Notes under the pieces: model-generated
Databases searched by the model: none
What the model was told of the DNA's origin: nothing
What the model saw: the letters and a program-made list of their open reading frames with translations, nothing else
Shown: piece by piece, positions 44,752 to 53,771 of the stretch
How the letters are laid out: every line of letters starts with the position of its first letter
Position numbering within the stretch: the stretch's first letter is position 1
From: Salirhabdus sp. Marseille-P4669
GTDB lineage: Bacteria; Bacillota; Bacilli; Bacillales; Alkalibacillaceae
Direction: 5' to 3'
Assembly (NCBI RefSeq): GCF_900240405.1
Contig: NZ_OEQK01000004.1
Coordinates: 240,320 to 304,319, forward strand
DNA length: 64,000 bases
Position numbers and translations under genes: made by a program

Positions 44752-45150
44752 TTATTTAACAGCTATGTGAATTTCCATTTGACCGTTAGGGTAGTATTTT
44801 TCAAAATCAAATGTGTAAGCTCTTGCTAAATCCCGTTTCTCTTCGCGTTCCCATATCTCCTTCCAGGTGTTAAATATCCCGAAGTTATCGGATGTGTCTA
44901 CTTCAAAAATTTCATATTTATTTATGCTCGGAATTTTTATCGTGGATGCATTGTTATTACTTTCTATAGCTACGCTTAATGTGTAGTCCCCTTTATAATC
45001 ACTCTCGTAATCATAGTAAAGACCATACGTAACCTCTTTATGATTTTTTAAAGCACTTCCTGCATCTTTCCACATATCATCAATCTTCTGCATGATAGCT
45101 TTATCTTTAAAATTATTCGTTCTTACACTGTTAATAATAGTTAGTTCCAA
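44752..45150 (-). CDS. GyrI-like/effector-binding-domain protein
   Basis: A 132-residue protein matching the GyrI-like (AraC effector-binding) fold: a beta strand LTIINSVRTNNF, a long helix and WKEIWEREEKRDLARAYTFDFEKY near the end, the usual W-x-x-I-W helix and YTFDFE strand. Stand-alone members bind small molecules or inhibit gyrase; the role here is unknown. TTG start chosen from AGAGGAG eight bases upstream; the ATG 18 bp earlier overlaps that site. Confidence 0.75.
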   Translation of the reverse strand: MELTIINSVRTNNFKDKAIMQKIDDMWKDAGSALKNHKEVTYGLYYDYESDYKGDYTLSVAIESNNNASTIKIPSINKYEIFEVDTSDNFGIFNTWKEIWEREEKRDLARAYTFDFEKYYPNGQMEIHIAVK

Positions 45151-45251
45151 TAGATTCACTCCTCTCATGATTAATTACTTTATTCTATAAAATACAAATT
45201 TCACCTTCTGTAACAATTAAAAAAGAATATTAGATCCAAAAGGAAAAGAAG

Positions 45252-45286
45252 AAAAAAATAGCTTGGATTAACCATCATCCAAGCTT
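45252..45286 (-). terminator. terminator of the Sir2 gene
   Basis: AGCTTGGAT/ATCCAAGCT stem followed on the minus strand by seven T. The stem includes the last codons of the gene. Confidence 0.8.
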
Positions 45287-45985
45287 CACATCGAGTTCCT
45301 GTAACAGTTCACCTATTTTTTTATTCTGAATAACGAGGTCGGCAAAACGATTAAAATCGGTTGGTTCTTGATTAACAATTACAAGCTTTGCACCATTTTC
45401 TTTTGCGATTAATGGAAAATTGTTTGCTGGAGTGACTGTTAACGAGGAACCTAGTACGATAAAAAGCTCTGCACGTTCGGATTCTGTTAACGCCATTTCA
45501 AAAGCATCCTCTGGCAGCGATTCACCAAATAAAACAATAGATGGACGTAATACGCCCCCGCAATCACAATAATATGCATTGTTCACATATTCCTCACTAC
45601 TATACACTTTGCCGCAGGCTTGGCAATGGAGCTTTTGTAAGGTTCCATGAAGTTCTGCAACCCTCTTAGAACCAGCTTGTTGATGAAACCCGTCTACATT
45701 TTGCGTAATAATCGACTTCATTCTTCCTTGTCGTTCCCATTTCGCAAGTATTTCATGTCCCTTATGGGGTTTAAATTCCTTTACTCCGATAACGCGCTCT
45801 CGATAAAATTCAATAAATGCTTGAACATCATTGTTTAATGCATCTGTACTAGCGATTTGACTAGGGTCTTTTTGCTTCCATAATCCTTTGGAGGAACGAA
45901 AGTCAGGCAACCCACTTTCTGTAGACATACCAGCGCCTGTGAAAACAACCGTATAATTTGAAGCATTCAGCAAAGCATCGAGCAT
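45275..45985 (-). CDS. NAD-dependent protein deacylase, Sir2 family
   Basis: A 236-residue sirtuin. GAGMSTESGLPDFRS binds NAD, QNVDGFHQQAG carries the catalytic His, and the four-Cys zinc site is CQACGKVY...YYCDCGG. Removes acetyl groups from lysines, in Bacillus for example from acetyl-CoA synthetase (SrtN). GAGG is eight bases before the chosen ATG; the GTG nine bases earlier overlaps it. Divergent from ridA. Confidence 0.92.
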   Translation of the reverse strand: MLDALLNASNYTVVFTGAGMSTESGLPDFRSSKGLWKQKDPSQIASTDALNNDVQAFIEFYRERVIGVKEFKPHKGHEILAKWERQGRMKSIITQNVDGFHQQAGSKRVAELHGTLQKLHCQACGKVYSSEEYVNNAYYCDCGGVLRPSIVLFGESLPEDAFEMALTESERAELFIVLGSSLTVTPANNFPLIAKENGAKLVIVNQEPTDFNRFADLVIQNKKIGELLQELDVKLG

Positions 45986-46114
45986 TTCAATCACCTCGGG
46001 ATTTTTTTATTTCTTTCATTATATAAGGAAAAAGTAAATTGGAAAAATGGGATGGTTTTCTGTTTTATGGTAGAATGGGGAAAATTTCAAAAATTTAAAT
46101 TGGAGGTAGAAGCT

Positions 46115-46492
46115 ATGCTAAAAGCAATTCAAACCAATCAAGCACCTGCAGCAATCGGCCCTTATTCACAAGCCATTCAAGCAGGAGATTTTGTTTACGT
46201 ATCAGGTCAAATACCAATTAATCCGTCAACAGGTGAGGTTGTAGAGGGAATTGAAAAACAAACGAAACAAGTGCTAGAAAATATTAAAGCTATTTTGGAC
46301 GAGGTAGGAGCAGATTTTTCGAAAGCGGTAAAGTTTACGATTTATTTAAACTCCATGAACGACTTTGCAGTAGTTAATGAAATTTATGGTTCCTACTTAA
46401 CAGAGCCTTATCCTGCCAGAGCAACAGTTGAGGTCAGCCGTCTACCTAAAGATGTACTTGTTGAAATGGATGTGGTTGTCTATACAAAGTAA
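46115..46492 (+). CDS. ridA: RidA family reactive enamine/imine deaminase
   Basis: A 125-residue trimeric YjgF/YER057c/UK114 protein that hydrolyses reactive enamines from PLP enzymes. GPYSQAIQAGDFVYVSGQIP and PARATVEVSRLPKDVLVEMD include the substrate-binding Arg. TTGGAGGTAGAAGCT gives the ATG; the 21 codons upstream are non-coding. Full length. Confidence 0.94.
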   Translation: MLKAIQTNQAPAAIGPYSQAIQAGDFVYVSGQIPINPSTGEVVEGIEKQTKQVLENIKAILDEVGADFSKAVKFTIYLNSMNDFAVVNEIYGSYLTEPYPARATVEVSRLPKDVLVEMDVVVYTK

Positions 46493-46568
46493 CATTAGAT
46501 CCTTTTTAATTTATATTAGAAAATACGTACTCGATTCATACGGAGTGTTCCTTTTCATTAACTTTTTT

Positions 46569-46599
46569 GGTCACTAAGTAGTTGCTTAGTGACCTTTTT
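46569..46599 (+). terminator. ridA terminator
   Basis: GGTCACTAAG/CTTAGTGACC perfect 10-bp stem, 6-base loop and five T. Confidence 0.88.
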
Positions 46600-46702
46600 A
46601 TGGCGGTTTTCGTACTCTTTTGCTATTGTTATGAGCTCTGCTTTAGCTCAATCTGGGGAATGCGGTAAGATAGCGCACCTCTATTAGCCTGATTTCATCT
46701 CA

Positions 46703-46870
46703 TTCACCGGTTTCCGGATTCATAGCCAATCTCAATGTGACCAGATTTTGCTCATTCACCTGTTTCCGGATTCATAGCCCACTCCTATGTACCCAATTTT
46801 TCTTACTTCACCTGTTTCCGGATCATAGAAATCCTATATACCCAATTTTCACTCATACACTCGGTTCCAG
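46703..46870. repeat. 52-bp tandem repeat, three copies plus partials
   Basis: The segment beginning TTCACC-G/T-GTTTCCGGA recurs at 46703, 46755 and 46807 with a 52-bp step, then fades (CTCGGTTCCAG near 46862). The middle copies match best. With the ridA terminator it fills the 510-bp gene-less interval before the CBO0543 gene. Confidence 0.8.
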
Positions 46871-47006
46871 AAAAAACTCACCCAAAAAAAATGCTAATCA
46901 CTCCCCATTTTTCAGCTCCATCCTATAATGGTTCCATTTTCTTATCATAATTTCCAAATAATTTACAAAAGATAATTCTACTACGTTTGAAAGTAGGGGA
47001 ATGTTT

Positions 47007-47648
47007 GTGCATATTCTTTTTCTAGTTTCGCTTTTTCTTCTTAATATGAAAAAGAAAACCTGGCGTAATCTGTTTGTTTATTGGCCGAGTATGTTTTACG
47101 TTTCTTTTTTTAATTTCTTTTATTATTTTCTCTGTAGTCCGTACCTGTTATGGGATTTTAAATCAAAAATGATCAGCACTAATGCGTTACGTTTTATACA
47201 TATTGTATTAATCAATCCGATGTTGATTCTTTTGTTTTTATCCAATCTACCGAAAAAGGTAGGTTCACAAATTATTTATTTTATCAAATGGTTCGTTTTT
47301 GCTTTTGTATGTGAGATTAGCTGTAAGAAGTTTAATTTAATTTATTTCACTCGTGGATGGCATATGGGCTGGTCGATGATCCTATACATCGAAATGTTTT
47401 GGTTAAGTTTACTACATACTAAGCGTCCATCTTTAACATGGAGTTTGTCTGTTCTTATATCTTTTGGAATGTTGCTTGTTTTTAAAGTCCCAATTCAGAA
47501 AACGATACCACATAACTTTGTCCGAATACGTAGGTATATTCAAAGTCATAAAAAAATGATCTTAAACACTATCTCTTTCTTCATGGCGCTCTATTTCGTT
47601 AGTAGAATGCTTCAAAGACTCCGTATGCAACCAAAGTCATTTTTTTAG
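47007..47648 (+). CDS. CBO0543 family membrane protein
   Basis: A 213-residue protein with five or six predicted membrane helices. The run KTWRNLFVYWPSMFYVSFFNFFYY and RGWHMGWSMILYIEMFWL are typical of the CBO0543 family of spore-forming Firmicutes; function unknown. AGGGGA lies seven bases before a GTG, preferred over the ATG at 47001 that directly abuts it. Very basic C-terminus. Confidence 0.78.
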   Translation: MHILFLVSLFLLNMKKKTWRNLFVYWPSMFYVSFFNFFYYFLCSPYLLWDFKSKMISTNALRFIHIVLINPMLILLFLSNLPKKVGSQIIYFIKWFVFAFVCEISCKKFNLIYFTRGWHMGWSMILYIEMFWLSLLHTKRPSLTWSLSVLISFGMLLVFKVPIQKTIPHNFVRIRRYIQSHKKMILNTISFFMALYFVSRMLQRLRMQPKSFF

Positions 47649-47709
47649 AAGGAAAATCCTTCGTCCTCCTTGAATTAGTTAAAAACATCATTCATATAGG
47701 GGGCATTAT

Positions 47710-48480
47710 ATGTACATGCAAACATCGAAAAAGCCAATCGTTAAGGGGGTAGGTGGAGCAGGAATTAAAGTGAAAAGCTTAAACGAAATGGTAAGATGGT
47801 ACGGGAGACTTTTAAATATGCCGATATCCACGTTTAATCCGGATATTCCTTTTTATGTTTTTGATATGGATAATCGTGTAAATTTAACTTTAGATGACTA
47901 TCGAAATATGAAAGGGTTAAAACATTTTCCGATTGCGCAATTTAAAACGGAACATATACAAGAGGCAAAAAAAGTTGTTCAAGCTAGCAAGGTTCCAATT
48001 GTATTAGACATTCAACGTCCACATCCAGGCCTAGCCTATTTCCATATCGAGGATTCTGAAGGGAATGTACTTCAGCTAGTAGAGTCCGACTGGATAAACC
48101 CAAAACCTTTAAAACAGAACTCCGAAGCCCATCCAATTCAAAATCATTTGCAGAATCTAGTTATTCCTGTTAAAGATATCGACCGTGCTTCCAAGTGGTA
48201 TAGTAGCTTTCTTGGTGTATCCTTACTTCCTGAACGTTTAGATGGGGGTCCTATCAATTGGTTTGATTTGGAGGACGGAACAGGAATATTATTAGATGAT
48301 AACCGCAATAATAGTGATTTTAAAGGGAACTTCCCGACGATAATGCTCCGCGCTCGAGATATTCAGGAAGCATTTGAGTTCGTTAAGCAAAATGAAATAG
48401 AGGTTATTAGAGAAATTACGCACCATCACTATTTTGTCATTCGCGATTTAGAAGATCATACGATCATAATCTGTCCATAA
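47710..48480 (+). CDS. two-domain VOC (glyoxalase/dioxygenase-fold) protein
   Basis: A 256-residue protein with two vicinal-oxygen-chelate domains (about 12-135 and 145-256). Each begins with an I-K-V-K-S-L/V-K-D-I-x-x-A-x-x-W-Y-x-x-x-L motif; ends of the type YFHIEDSEGNVLQLVE and YFVIRDLEDHTIIIC supply metal ligands, although several usual His/Glu positions are altered. Substrate unknown; possibly a resistance or detoxification protein. AGGGGGCATTAT site. Confidence 0.8.
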   Translation: MYMQTSKKPIVKGVGGAGIKVKSLNEMVRWYGRLLNMPISTFNPDIPFYVFDMDNRVNLTLDDYRNMKGLKHFPIAQFKTEHIQEAKKVVQASKVPIVLDIQRPHPGLAYFHIEDSEGNVLQLVESDWINPKPLKQNSEAHPIQNHLQNLVIPVKDIDRASKWYSSFLGVSLLPERLDGGPINWFDLEDGTGILLDDNRNNSDFKGNFPTIMLRARDIQEAFEFVKQNEIEVIREITHHHYFVIRDLEDHTIIICP

Positions 48481-48483
48481 CGT

Positions 48484-48520
48484 AACGTGTCATTCGAAAT
48501 CGAATGGCACGTTCTTTTTA
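48484..48520 (+). terminator. terminator of the VOC gene
   Basis: AACGTGTCATTCGA/TCGAATGGCACGTT stem with one G-U pair, followed by a T-rich run. Confidence 0.8.
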
Positions 48521-48602
48521 TCCGTATAATAAGCTTAATTCGTTTCATTCCAACTGGATAACAGGTAAAATAGCCATAGTTCTTATAATGAAGGAGATAT
48601 AT

Positions 48603-49655
48603 ATGAGAGAAGTGTATAGTGATGTATTCCAATTTCGCGGCTCCCATTATGACTTCGGATATTGGCAAGGAGAATTATTAAAAGATTCACCGATTTTGCC
48701 AAATCGAGCAAAGCAGTGGGAGTCCCGAAAAAAGCGTCACTTTAATATAAAAAAAGATGAGGCTATTCAGGCGATATTGAGGTTTGCACCTGGTATCCTA
48801 GATGAATTATATGGATTGGCAGATGCATTGAAAATGTCGATTGAAGAAGCATTAGTCGAGTTTGGTGGATATTATTTAGAATATGGAAAAAGTGGATGTT
48901 CCATATTTACAACCTCAGATTTCCTTGTTCGTAACTATGACAATCACCCGATTTCGTATGAAGGAAGATATGTCCTATACCAGCCAACAGATCAAGGATA
49001 CGCAGCAATTGGCCCCACGATGCAAATTACCGGTAGAACGGACGGGATTAATGAAAAGGGTCTTGCAATGGGGTATAACTTTGTAAACCGGATCAATTCT
49101 GGAGATGGCTTTGTGTGTAATATGGTTGGTAGAATTCTTTTAGAGGTTTGCTCCAGTGTGGACGAAGCGGTTTCATTGTTACAAGAAATTCCTCATCGGA
49201 CCACTTTTAGCTATTGTTTAATGGACCCAAATGGGCAGGCTGCTATTGTGGAAGCTTCCCCTAGAAATGTGATTGTACGGTATGGCAATGCATGTACGAA
49301 TCATTTTGAAACATTGACGAACGAAAATCGATATCGGATGGATGAATCTGTACAAAGGCTAGAACGAATTCAATCTGGTGGAGAGCATGTCACAAAGGAT
49401 TTCGAGGCATTTCAACTGATGAACTCAAAGGAAAAAGGGGTTTTTTCCAATAAATATGGTGCTTGGGCAGGAACTTTGCACACTGCACTTTATTTACCGA
49501 AAGAAAAAATTGCCTGGTTTGCCCTCGGAGGGAATCGAATGCCGGTTATCATTGATTTTGAAAAATGGCTACAAGGAGAGAAAGTGAATATACGAAAAAT
49601 AAAAGGAAAATTAGAATCTACAACACCTTTTATTAATATGGAATTTGATTTATAA
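48603..49655 (+). CDS. C45-family autoproteolytic acyltransferase/hydrolase (AAT-like)
   Basis: A 350-residue N-terminal-nucleophile protein related to acyl-CoA:6-aminopenicillanic acid acyltransferase. The expected self-cleavage site precedes the Cys of SGCSIFTTSDFLVRNYDNHP (about residue 100), and the downstream NEKGLAMGYNFVN and family Asn are kept. Bacterial members cleave or transfer acyl groups on amides; the substrate is unknown. AAGGAGATATAT strongly fixes the ATG, 33 codons inside the longest frame. Confidence 0.85.
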   Translation: MREVYSDVFQFRGSHYDFGYWQGELLKDSPILPNRAKQWESRKKRHFNIKKDEAIQAILRFAPGILDELYGLADALKMSIEEALVEFGGYYLEYGKSGCSIFTTSDFLVRNYDNHPISYEGRYVLYQPTDQGYAAIGPTMQITGRTDGINEKGLAMGYNFVNRINSGDGFVCNMVGRILLEVCSSVDEAVSLLQEIPHRTTFSYCLMDPNGQAAIVEASPRNVIVRYGNACTNHFETLTNENRYRMDESVQRLERIQSGGEHVTKDFEAFQLMNSKEKGVFSNKYGAWAGTLHTALYLPKEKIAWFALGGNRMPVIIDFEKWLQGEKVNIRKIKGKLESTTPFINMEFDL

Positions 49656-49677
49656 AAAATTACAAAAACTACCATTC

Positions 49678-49717
49678 GAAGGAGTAAATACTTGGGTATT
49701 TACTCCTTCTTTTTTCC
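49678..49717 (+). terminator. terminator before the germination operon
   Basis: GAAGGAGTAAATAC/GTATTTACTCCTTC perfect 14-bp stem with a 4-base loop and six T. Confidence 0.92.
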
Positions 49718-49798
49718 TATTATGTATTGTTTTTTGCATGAAATAGACGACGAATAACAAAATAACAAATACGATTTTCATAAAGTTGAGGGAAAAGA

Positions 49799-51412
49799 AT
49801 GGGAAAAAAAGCGTCGCGTAAAACGATAAAACTAGGTAATAAGAGTGTGAAGAATAACCATGAAAATGTAAACGAGAAAAAAACTACTGAACCGGGTCTA
49901 CAAATGTTAATGGAACTGAAAAAACAATTTAAGGGTGATGATGACTTTGTGGTCTATGAGTTTTCTCTATTCGGTCAGTATTCTGCTACGATTGTCTATT
50001 TAACCAGTATGGTTGATAAAGAAATGATCAACAAAGACATCATGAAGGTATTAAGCCGGATACCAAATCCTAATAAAAATCCTAATGCTCCTAACCTTAA
50101 AAAATATATTCAAGACCATGTTCTTTATTTAACCGGGACGAAGGAAGAGCACGAATTGTCAAGCATTACAAATGGAGTACTACAAGGAAAAACGGCATTG
50201 CTTGTTCACAGTTTTGAATCTGTATTTTTATTCGATACATATAAAGAGAATCAAAGAAGTATTACAGAACCAGAATCAGAACAGGTGATTCGAGGGCCAA
50301 GAGAAGGGTTTATAGAGTCGATTACTGCTAATATTTCTTTGTTGCGGAAACGGCTTCCGACCGCCGATTTTCGGATCAACTATCATAGTGTTGGTGAGTT
50401 AACGAAATCAAAGGTTGCAATTGTGTATTTAGACGGAATCGTGAATGGGAGGCTAGTAAAGGAAGTCAAAAGACGATTAGATCAGATTAAAATAGATCGG
50501 ATTTTGGATTCTGGCTATATTGAACAATTTATTGAAGATAATCCTCGCTCCCCATTTCCGCAGGTTCGTAACACGGAGCGACCTGATGTTGCAGTTGGGA
50601 ATTTGGCTGAAGGGCGGGTCGTTATCTTGGTAGATGGATCACCGAATGTTTTAATCGTTCCAGCAACATTTAATACGTTTTACCAAACCTCTGAAGATTA
50701 TAATATGCGTTTTATTATGGCTACCTTAGTACGTTGGATTCGGCTAGCTGCGTTATTATTTTCGTTGCTCATGCCATCTTTGTATGTGGCATTAATTTCC
50801 TTCCACCCGGAGTTAATTCCCACTTCCTTTGCTGTTGCAGTTATGAGTGGAAGGGCAGGGATTCCTTTTCCAGCGGTTGTGGAAGTGTTTTTAATGGAAG
50901 GTGCAATGGAAGTGTTACGTGAAGCAACGATTCGCATGCCAAAACAAATAGGTAGTGCTTTATCTATTGTTGGTGTTTTGGTCGTTGGAGATGCTGCTGT
51001 TTCTGCTGGATTTGTAAGTCCTATTACTGTAGTTGTAATCGCACTAACGTCGATAGGATCGTTTGCAACGCCTTCCTATAACATGGCAATCGGATTTCGT
51101 ATGGTACGTTTTCCACTCCTGCTCATTACAGGAATCCTTGGTTTTTACGGCTTTATTCTAGGAGTTTTATTAATAAATAATCATTTAATATCGTTAAAAT
51201 CCTTTGGCGTCCCATATATGGCACCTGTTACTCCAATGAATTTTGGTGGGATTAAGGATACTTTATTCAGAGCGCCTCTTCATGCGATGAAAGACCGGCC
51301 AGAATACCTCTTACCTATTCGGAAAAAAAGAATTCAAGGAAATCAATTAAATAAAGGAAACCCATTGCAACCTACACAGTCGAAAGAAAATAAGAGGAAT
51401 GATAAGAAATGA
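49799..51412 (+). CDS. spore germination receptor A subunit (GerA/SpoVAF family)
   Basis: A 537-residue subunit of a nutrient germinant receptor in the spore inner membrane. A large N-terminal cytoplasmic domain (1-about 290; GPREGFIESITANISLLRKRL and VILVDGSPNVLIVPATF) is followed by about five membrane helices (about 300-460; PFPAVVEVFLMEGAMEVLREA) and a polar tail. Start after GAGGGAAAAGA. The stop overlaps the B-subunit start as ATGA. Which germinant it senses is not readable. Confidence 0.93.
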   Translation: MGKKASRKTIKLGNKSVKNNHENVNEKKTTEPGLQMLMELKKQFKGDDDFVVYEFSLFGQYSATIVYLTSMVDKEMINKDIMKVLSRIPNPNKNPNAPNLKKYIQDHVLYLTGTKEEHELSSITNGVLQGKTALLVHSFESVFLFDTYKENQRSITEPESEQVIRGPREGFIESITANISLLRKRLPTADFRINYHSVGELTKSKVAIVYLDGIVNGRLVKEVKRRLDQIKIDRILDSGYIEQFIEDNPRSPFPQVRNTERPDVAVGNLAEGRVVILVDGSPNVLIVPATFNTFYQTSEDYNMRFIMATLVRWIRLAALLFSLLMPSLYVALISFHPELIPTSFAVAVMSGRAGIPFPAVVEVFLMEGAMEVLREATIRMPKQIGSALSIVGVLVVGDAAVSAGFVSPITVVVIALTSIGSFATPSYNMAIGFRMVRFPLLLITGILGFYGFILGVLLINNHLISLKSFGVPYMAPVTPMNFGGIKDTLFRAPLHAMKDRPEYLLPIRKKRIQGNQLNKGNPLQPTQSKENKRNDKK

Positions 51413-52518
51413 GGTTCCAAAAACAAATAACCGCAGCACAGGTTATGATGATTATCGCCAATACGACGATAGGTGTTAGTGTGCTAGCTTTACCTCGAAT
51501 TGCGACAGAGAAAGTTAACACAGGGGGGTTCTTTATAACATTTATCGGTCTTGTTATTGCTTTTATTGGATGTATCATCATTGCTGCATTAGGTGTACGT
51601 TTTCCAAAGAAGACCTTTATCGAATATAGTTCAGCACTAATTAGTAAACCAATCAGTATGGCAATAGGGATGCTATTAATCGTCTACTTCATTTTGTTAG
51701 AGGGGTTTATCTTAAGGGAGTTTGGTGAGGTTATGAATCATTCCCTTTTAGACAAAACGCCTATTTTTGTTACCATTACGTCGATGATAATTGTGATAGC
51801 CATTACGAGTCGTAATAGTATTACGACGTTTGCTCATATACAGTACTATTATTTCCCGTTTATTGTTATTCCAATTTTTCTTATGGTTCTCATATCCTTT
51901 TCGAAAATGGAAATCGTCCATCTTAAACCTTTTTTAGGTAATAATGCAAATGTATCTAACTATTTACGTGGAGTACACTCGGTTATCGGTTTACCATTTA
52001 TCCAAATCGGCACCTTTATTTTAACGATCATTATCCCTTATACAAAATCGAAAAAGCATACGGTAATTGGGAGTATACTTGGGATTTTGGTTTCTGGAAT
52101 AACTATACTGTTTGCGGTTGGCGTAACAATGGCAGTCTTTGGAGCAGAGGAAATAAAAAAGTCTTTATGGCCCATGTTTGTGCTGGCGCGAATGATCCAG
52201 TTTCCCGCAGAAATGTTGGAACGAGTGGATATCGTTTTTATCGTCGTTTGGATTTTTTCCGCATTCACTACATTATTATCAGGCTATGTATTAATTGCCT
52301 ATATAAGTGGAAAAGTTTTTGGGTTTAACGACCATCTTCCATTCACCATTATTCTGCTGCCGATTGTTATACTAGTTGCTCTATATCCAGATAACATTCA
52401 ACAGTTGTATGATTATATGGAATGGGTAGGTAAAGGTGGTATTCTATTAACCTTTCTTTATCCCCTAATCCTACTCGTCCTATCACTAGCGCGTAAGAAA
52501 AGGGGAGATCATCATTGA
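51409..52518 (+). CDS. spore germination receptor B subunit (GerB family, APC fold)
   Basis: A 369-residue protein with ten membrane helices in the amino-acid-permease fold. The start ITAAQVMMIIANTTIGVSVLALPR and LWPMFVLARMIQFPAEMLERVDIVFIVVW are family marks, the latter containing the usual ERVD. It forms the germinant-binding unit with the A and C subunits. Overlaps both neighbours by 4 bp. Confidence 0.93.
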   Translation: MRFQKQITAAQVMMIIANTTIGVSVLALPRIATEKVNTGGFFITFIGLVIAFIGCIIIAALGVRFPKKTFIEYSSALISKPISMAIGMLLIVYFILLEGFILREFGEVMNHSLLDKTPIFVTITSMIIVIAITSRNSITTFAHIQYYYFPFIVIPIFLMVLISFSKMEIVHLKPFLGNNANVSNYLRGVHSVIGLPFIQIGTFILTIIIPYTKSKKHTVIGSILGILVSGITILFAVGVTMAVFGAEEIKKSLWPMFVLARMIQFPAEMLERVDIVFIVVWIFSAFTTLLSGYVLIAYISGKVFGFNDHLPFTIILLPIVILVALYPDNIQQLYDYMEWVGKGGILLTFLYPLILLVLSLARKKRGDHH

Positions 52519-53714
52519 AATACATGATTTCGCTACTCTTCGGTCTGGGCTTATTTGTATTAACCGGATGCTGGGATCGAGATGAGATAGAAGATCGTTC
52601 TACAATATTGGGTTTAGCTATTGATATTGCGGAGGAGCAAGAGGGGAGCTCACCCAATCATCCAAGTGGGATAGATGTTCCTCTTTCCAACTTAGGAATG
52701 TTGAAGGTGACAGCTCAATTAGCCATTCCAGGAAAGGTTCCCTTAAAAGGTGGAGATTCAAGTGGTGGCGAACCGGCTGATTCTGTATGGGTAGTAGAGG
52801 CTGTAGGACACACAATAGGTGATGCAATGCAAAACCTTCAACAGCATCTTGCACATAAAATTTTCCTTGGTCATTTAAAAATCGTTATCTTGTCAGAGGA
52901 GGTTGCCCGAAAAGGAATCGGCCCAATAAATGAGTATTTAAGACGTGTACCGGATGTAAGAAGAACTGCCTGGATTGCTGTAAACGGAGATGATGCAGCG
53001 AGTACGATGGAAGCATCTCCAAAAATGGAACGAGTACCAACGTTGTATTTAACAAAGGTTTTTGAGGAGTCTGTGAAGGTAGGGAAATTTCCAGAGCATA
53101 ATCTCGGTTTATTTTGGGTTGCAACATCGGATAAGGGAAGAGATGGATACTTGCCATATATTCGTGTGGAGGAAGGGGAGCATATTAAAATTGAAGGTAT
53201 GGCCTATTTCAGTGGGGATAAGATGGTTGGCAAAACAGAACCACACCAAATCGCTTATTTTAATGGCCTAACCGAACAAAATCCAGGAGGGTCTACGGCT
53301 TATTTCCCCTTTAAGGAGAATCAAGGAATTCTTTTTCAATCCATTAAAAGAAAAGCAAACAACGAGTTAAAGATGAAAAATGGTGAACCAAAAGTTGATG
53401 TTACTGTAAGAGTAGAAGGTGAGATTAGGGAAAAATCAACTAATGCACTAAAACTAGATAATCCAGGAACGATCGAATCGATTGAAAAAACATTTAACCA
53501 AATACTCGAGAAGGAATTTGCAACCTTAATTACCGAAACGCAAGAAAAGGGTTCTGATATATTTGGTATTGGGGAATATGTGAGAGGGAAGTTTCCGGAC
53601 TATTGGGATAAGGAAGTCCAAACGGGAGAGCAGTGGAAGGAAATTTATAAAAACTTAGAAATAACAGTGACCGGAAAATCCAAAATATTAAGGACGGGAC
53701 TAAAGGCACAATGA
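52515..53714 (+). CDS. spore germination receptor C subunit, lipoprotein (GerC family)
   Basis: A 399-residue lipoprotein. The signal ends in LTGC-WDRDEIED, the standard GerC lipobox and following motif. HLKIVILSEEVARKGI and a C-terminal helical domain ending in TVTGKSKILRTGL fit the family. TTG start with GGGGAGATCATCA. Third gene of a complete gerABC-type operon. Expression in the forespore under sigma-G is usual for the family; no clear sigma-G promoter could be fixed by eye. Confidence 0.93.
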   Translation: MKYMISLLFGLGLFVLTGCWDRDEIEDRSTILGLAIDIAEEQEGSSPNHPSGIDVPLSNLGMLKVTAQLAIPGKVPLKGGDSSGGEPADSVWVVEAVGHTIGDAMQNLQQHLAHKIFLGHLKIVILSEEVARKGIGPINEYLRRVPDVRRTAWIAVNGDDAASTMEASPKMERVPTLYLTKVFEESVKVGKFPEHNLGLFWVATSDKGRDGYLPYIRVEEGEHIKIEGMAYFSGDKMVGKTEPHQIAYFNGLTEQNPGGSTAYFPFKENQGILFQSIKRKANNELKMKNGEPKVDVTVRVEGEIREKSTNALKLDNPGTIESIEKTFNQILEKEFATLITETQEKGSDIFGIGEYVRGKFPDYWDKEVQTGEQWKEIYKNLEITVTGKSKILRTGLKAQ

Positions 53715-53771
53715 AATGTTAAAATATGCTTAGCTAGTTATTGGATTTCAAATAAAGTTGGAGGCAATACA

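Noticed and set aside
46737..46928. 63-codon frame across the 52-bp repeat
   Set aside because: Its repetitive peptide is only a read-through of the tandem repeat; no start signal.
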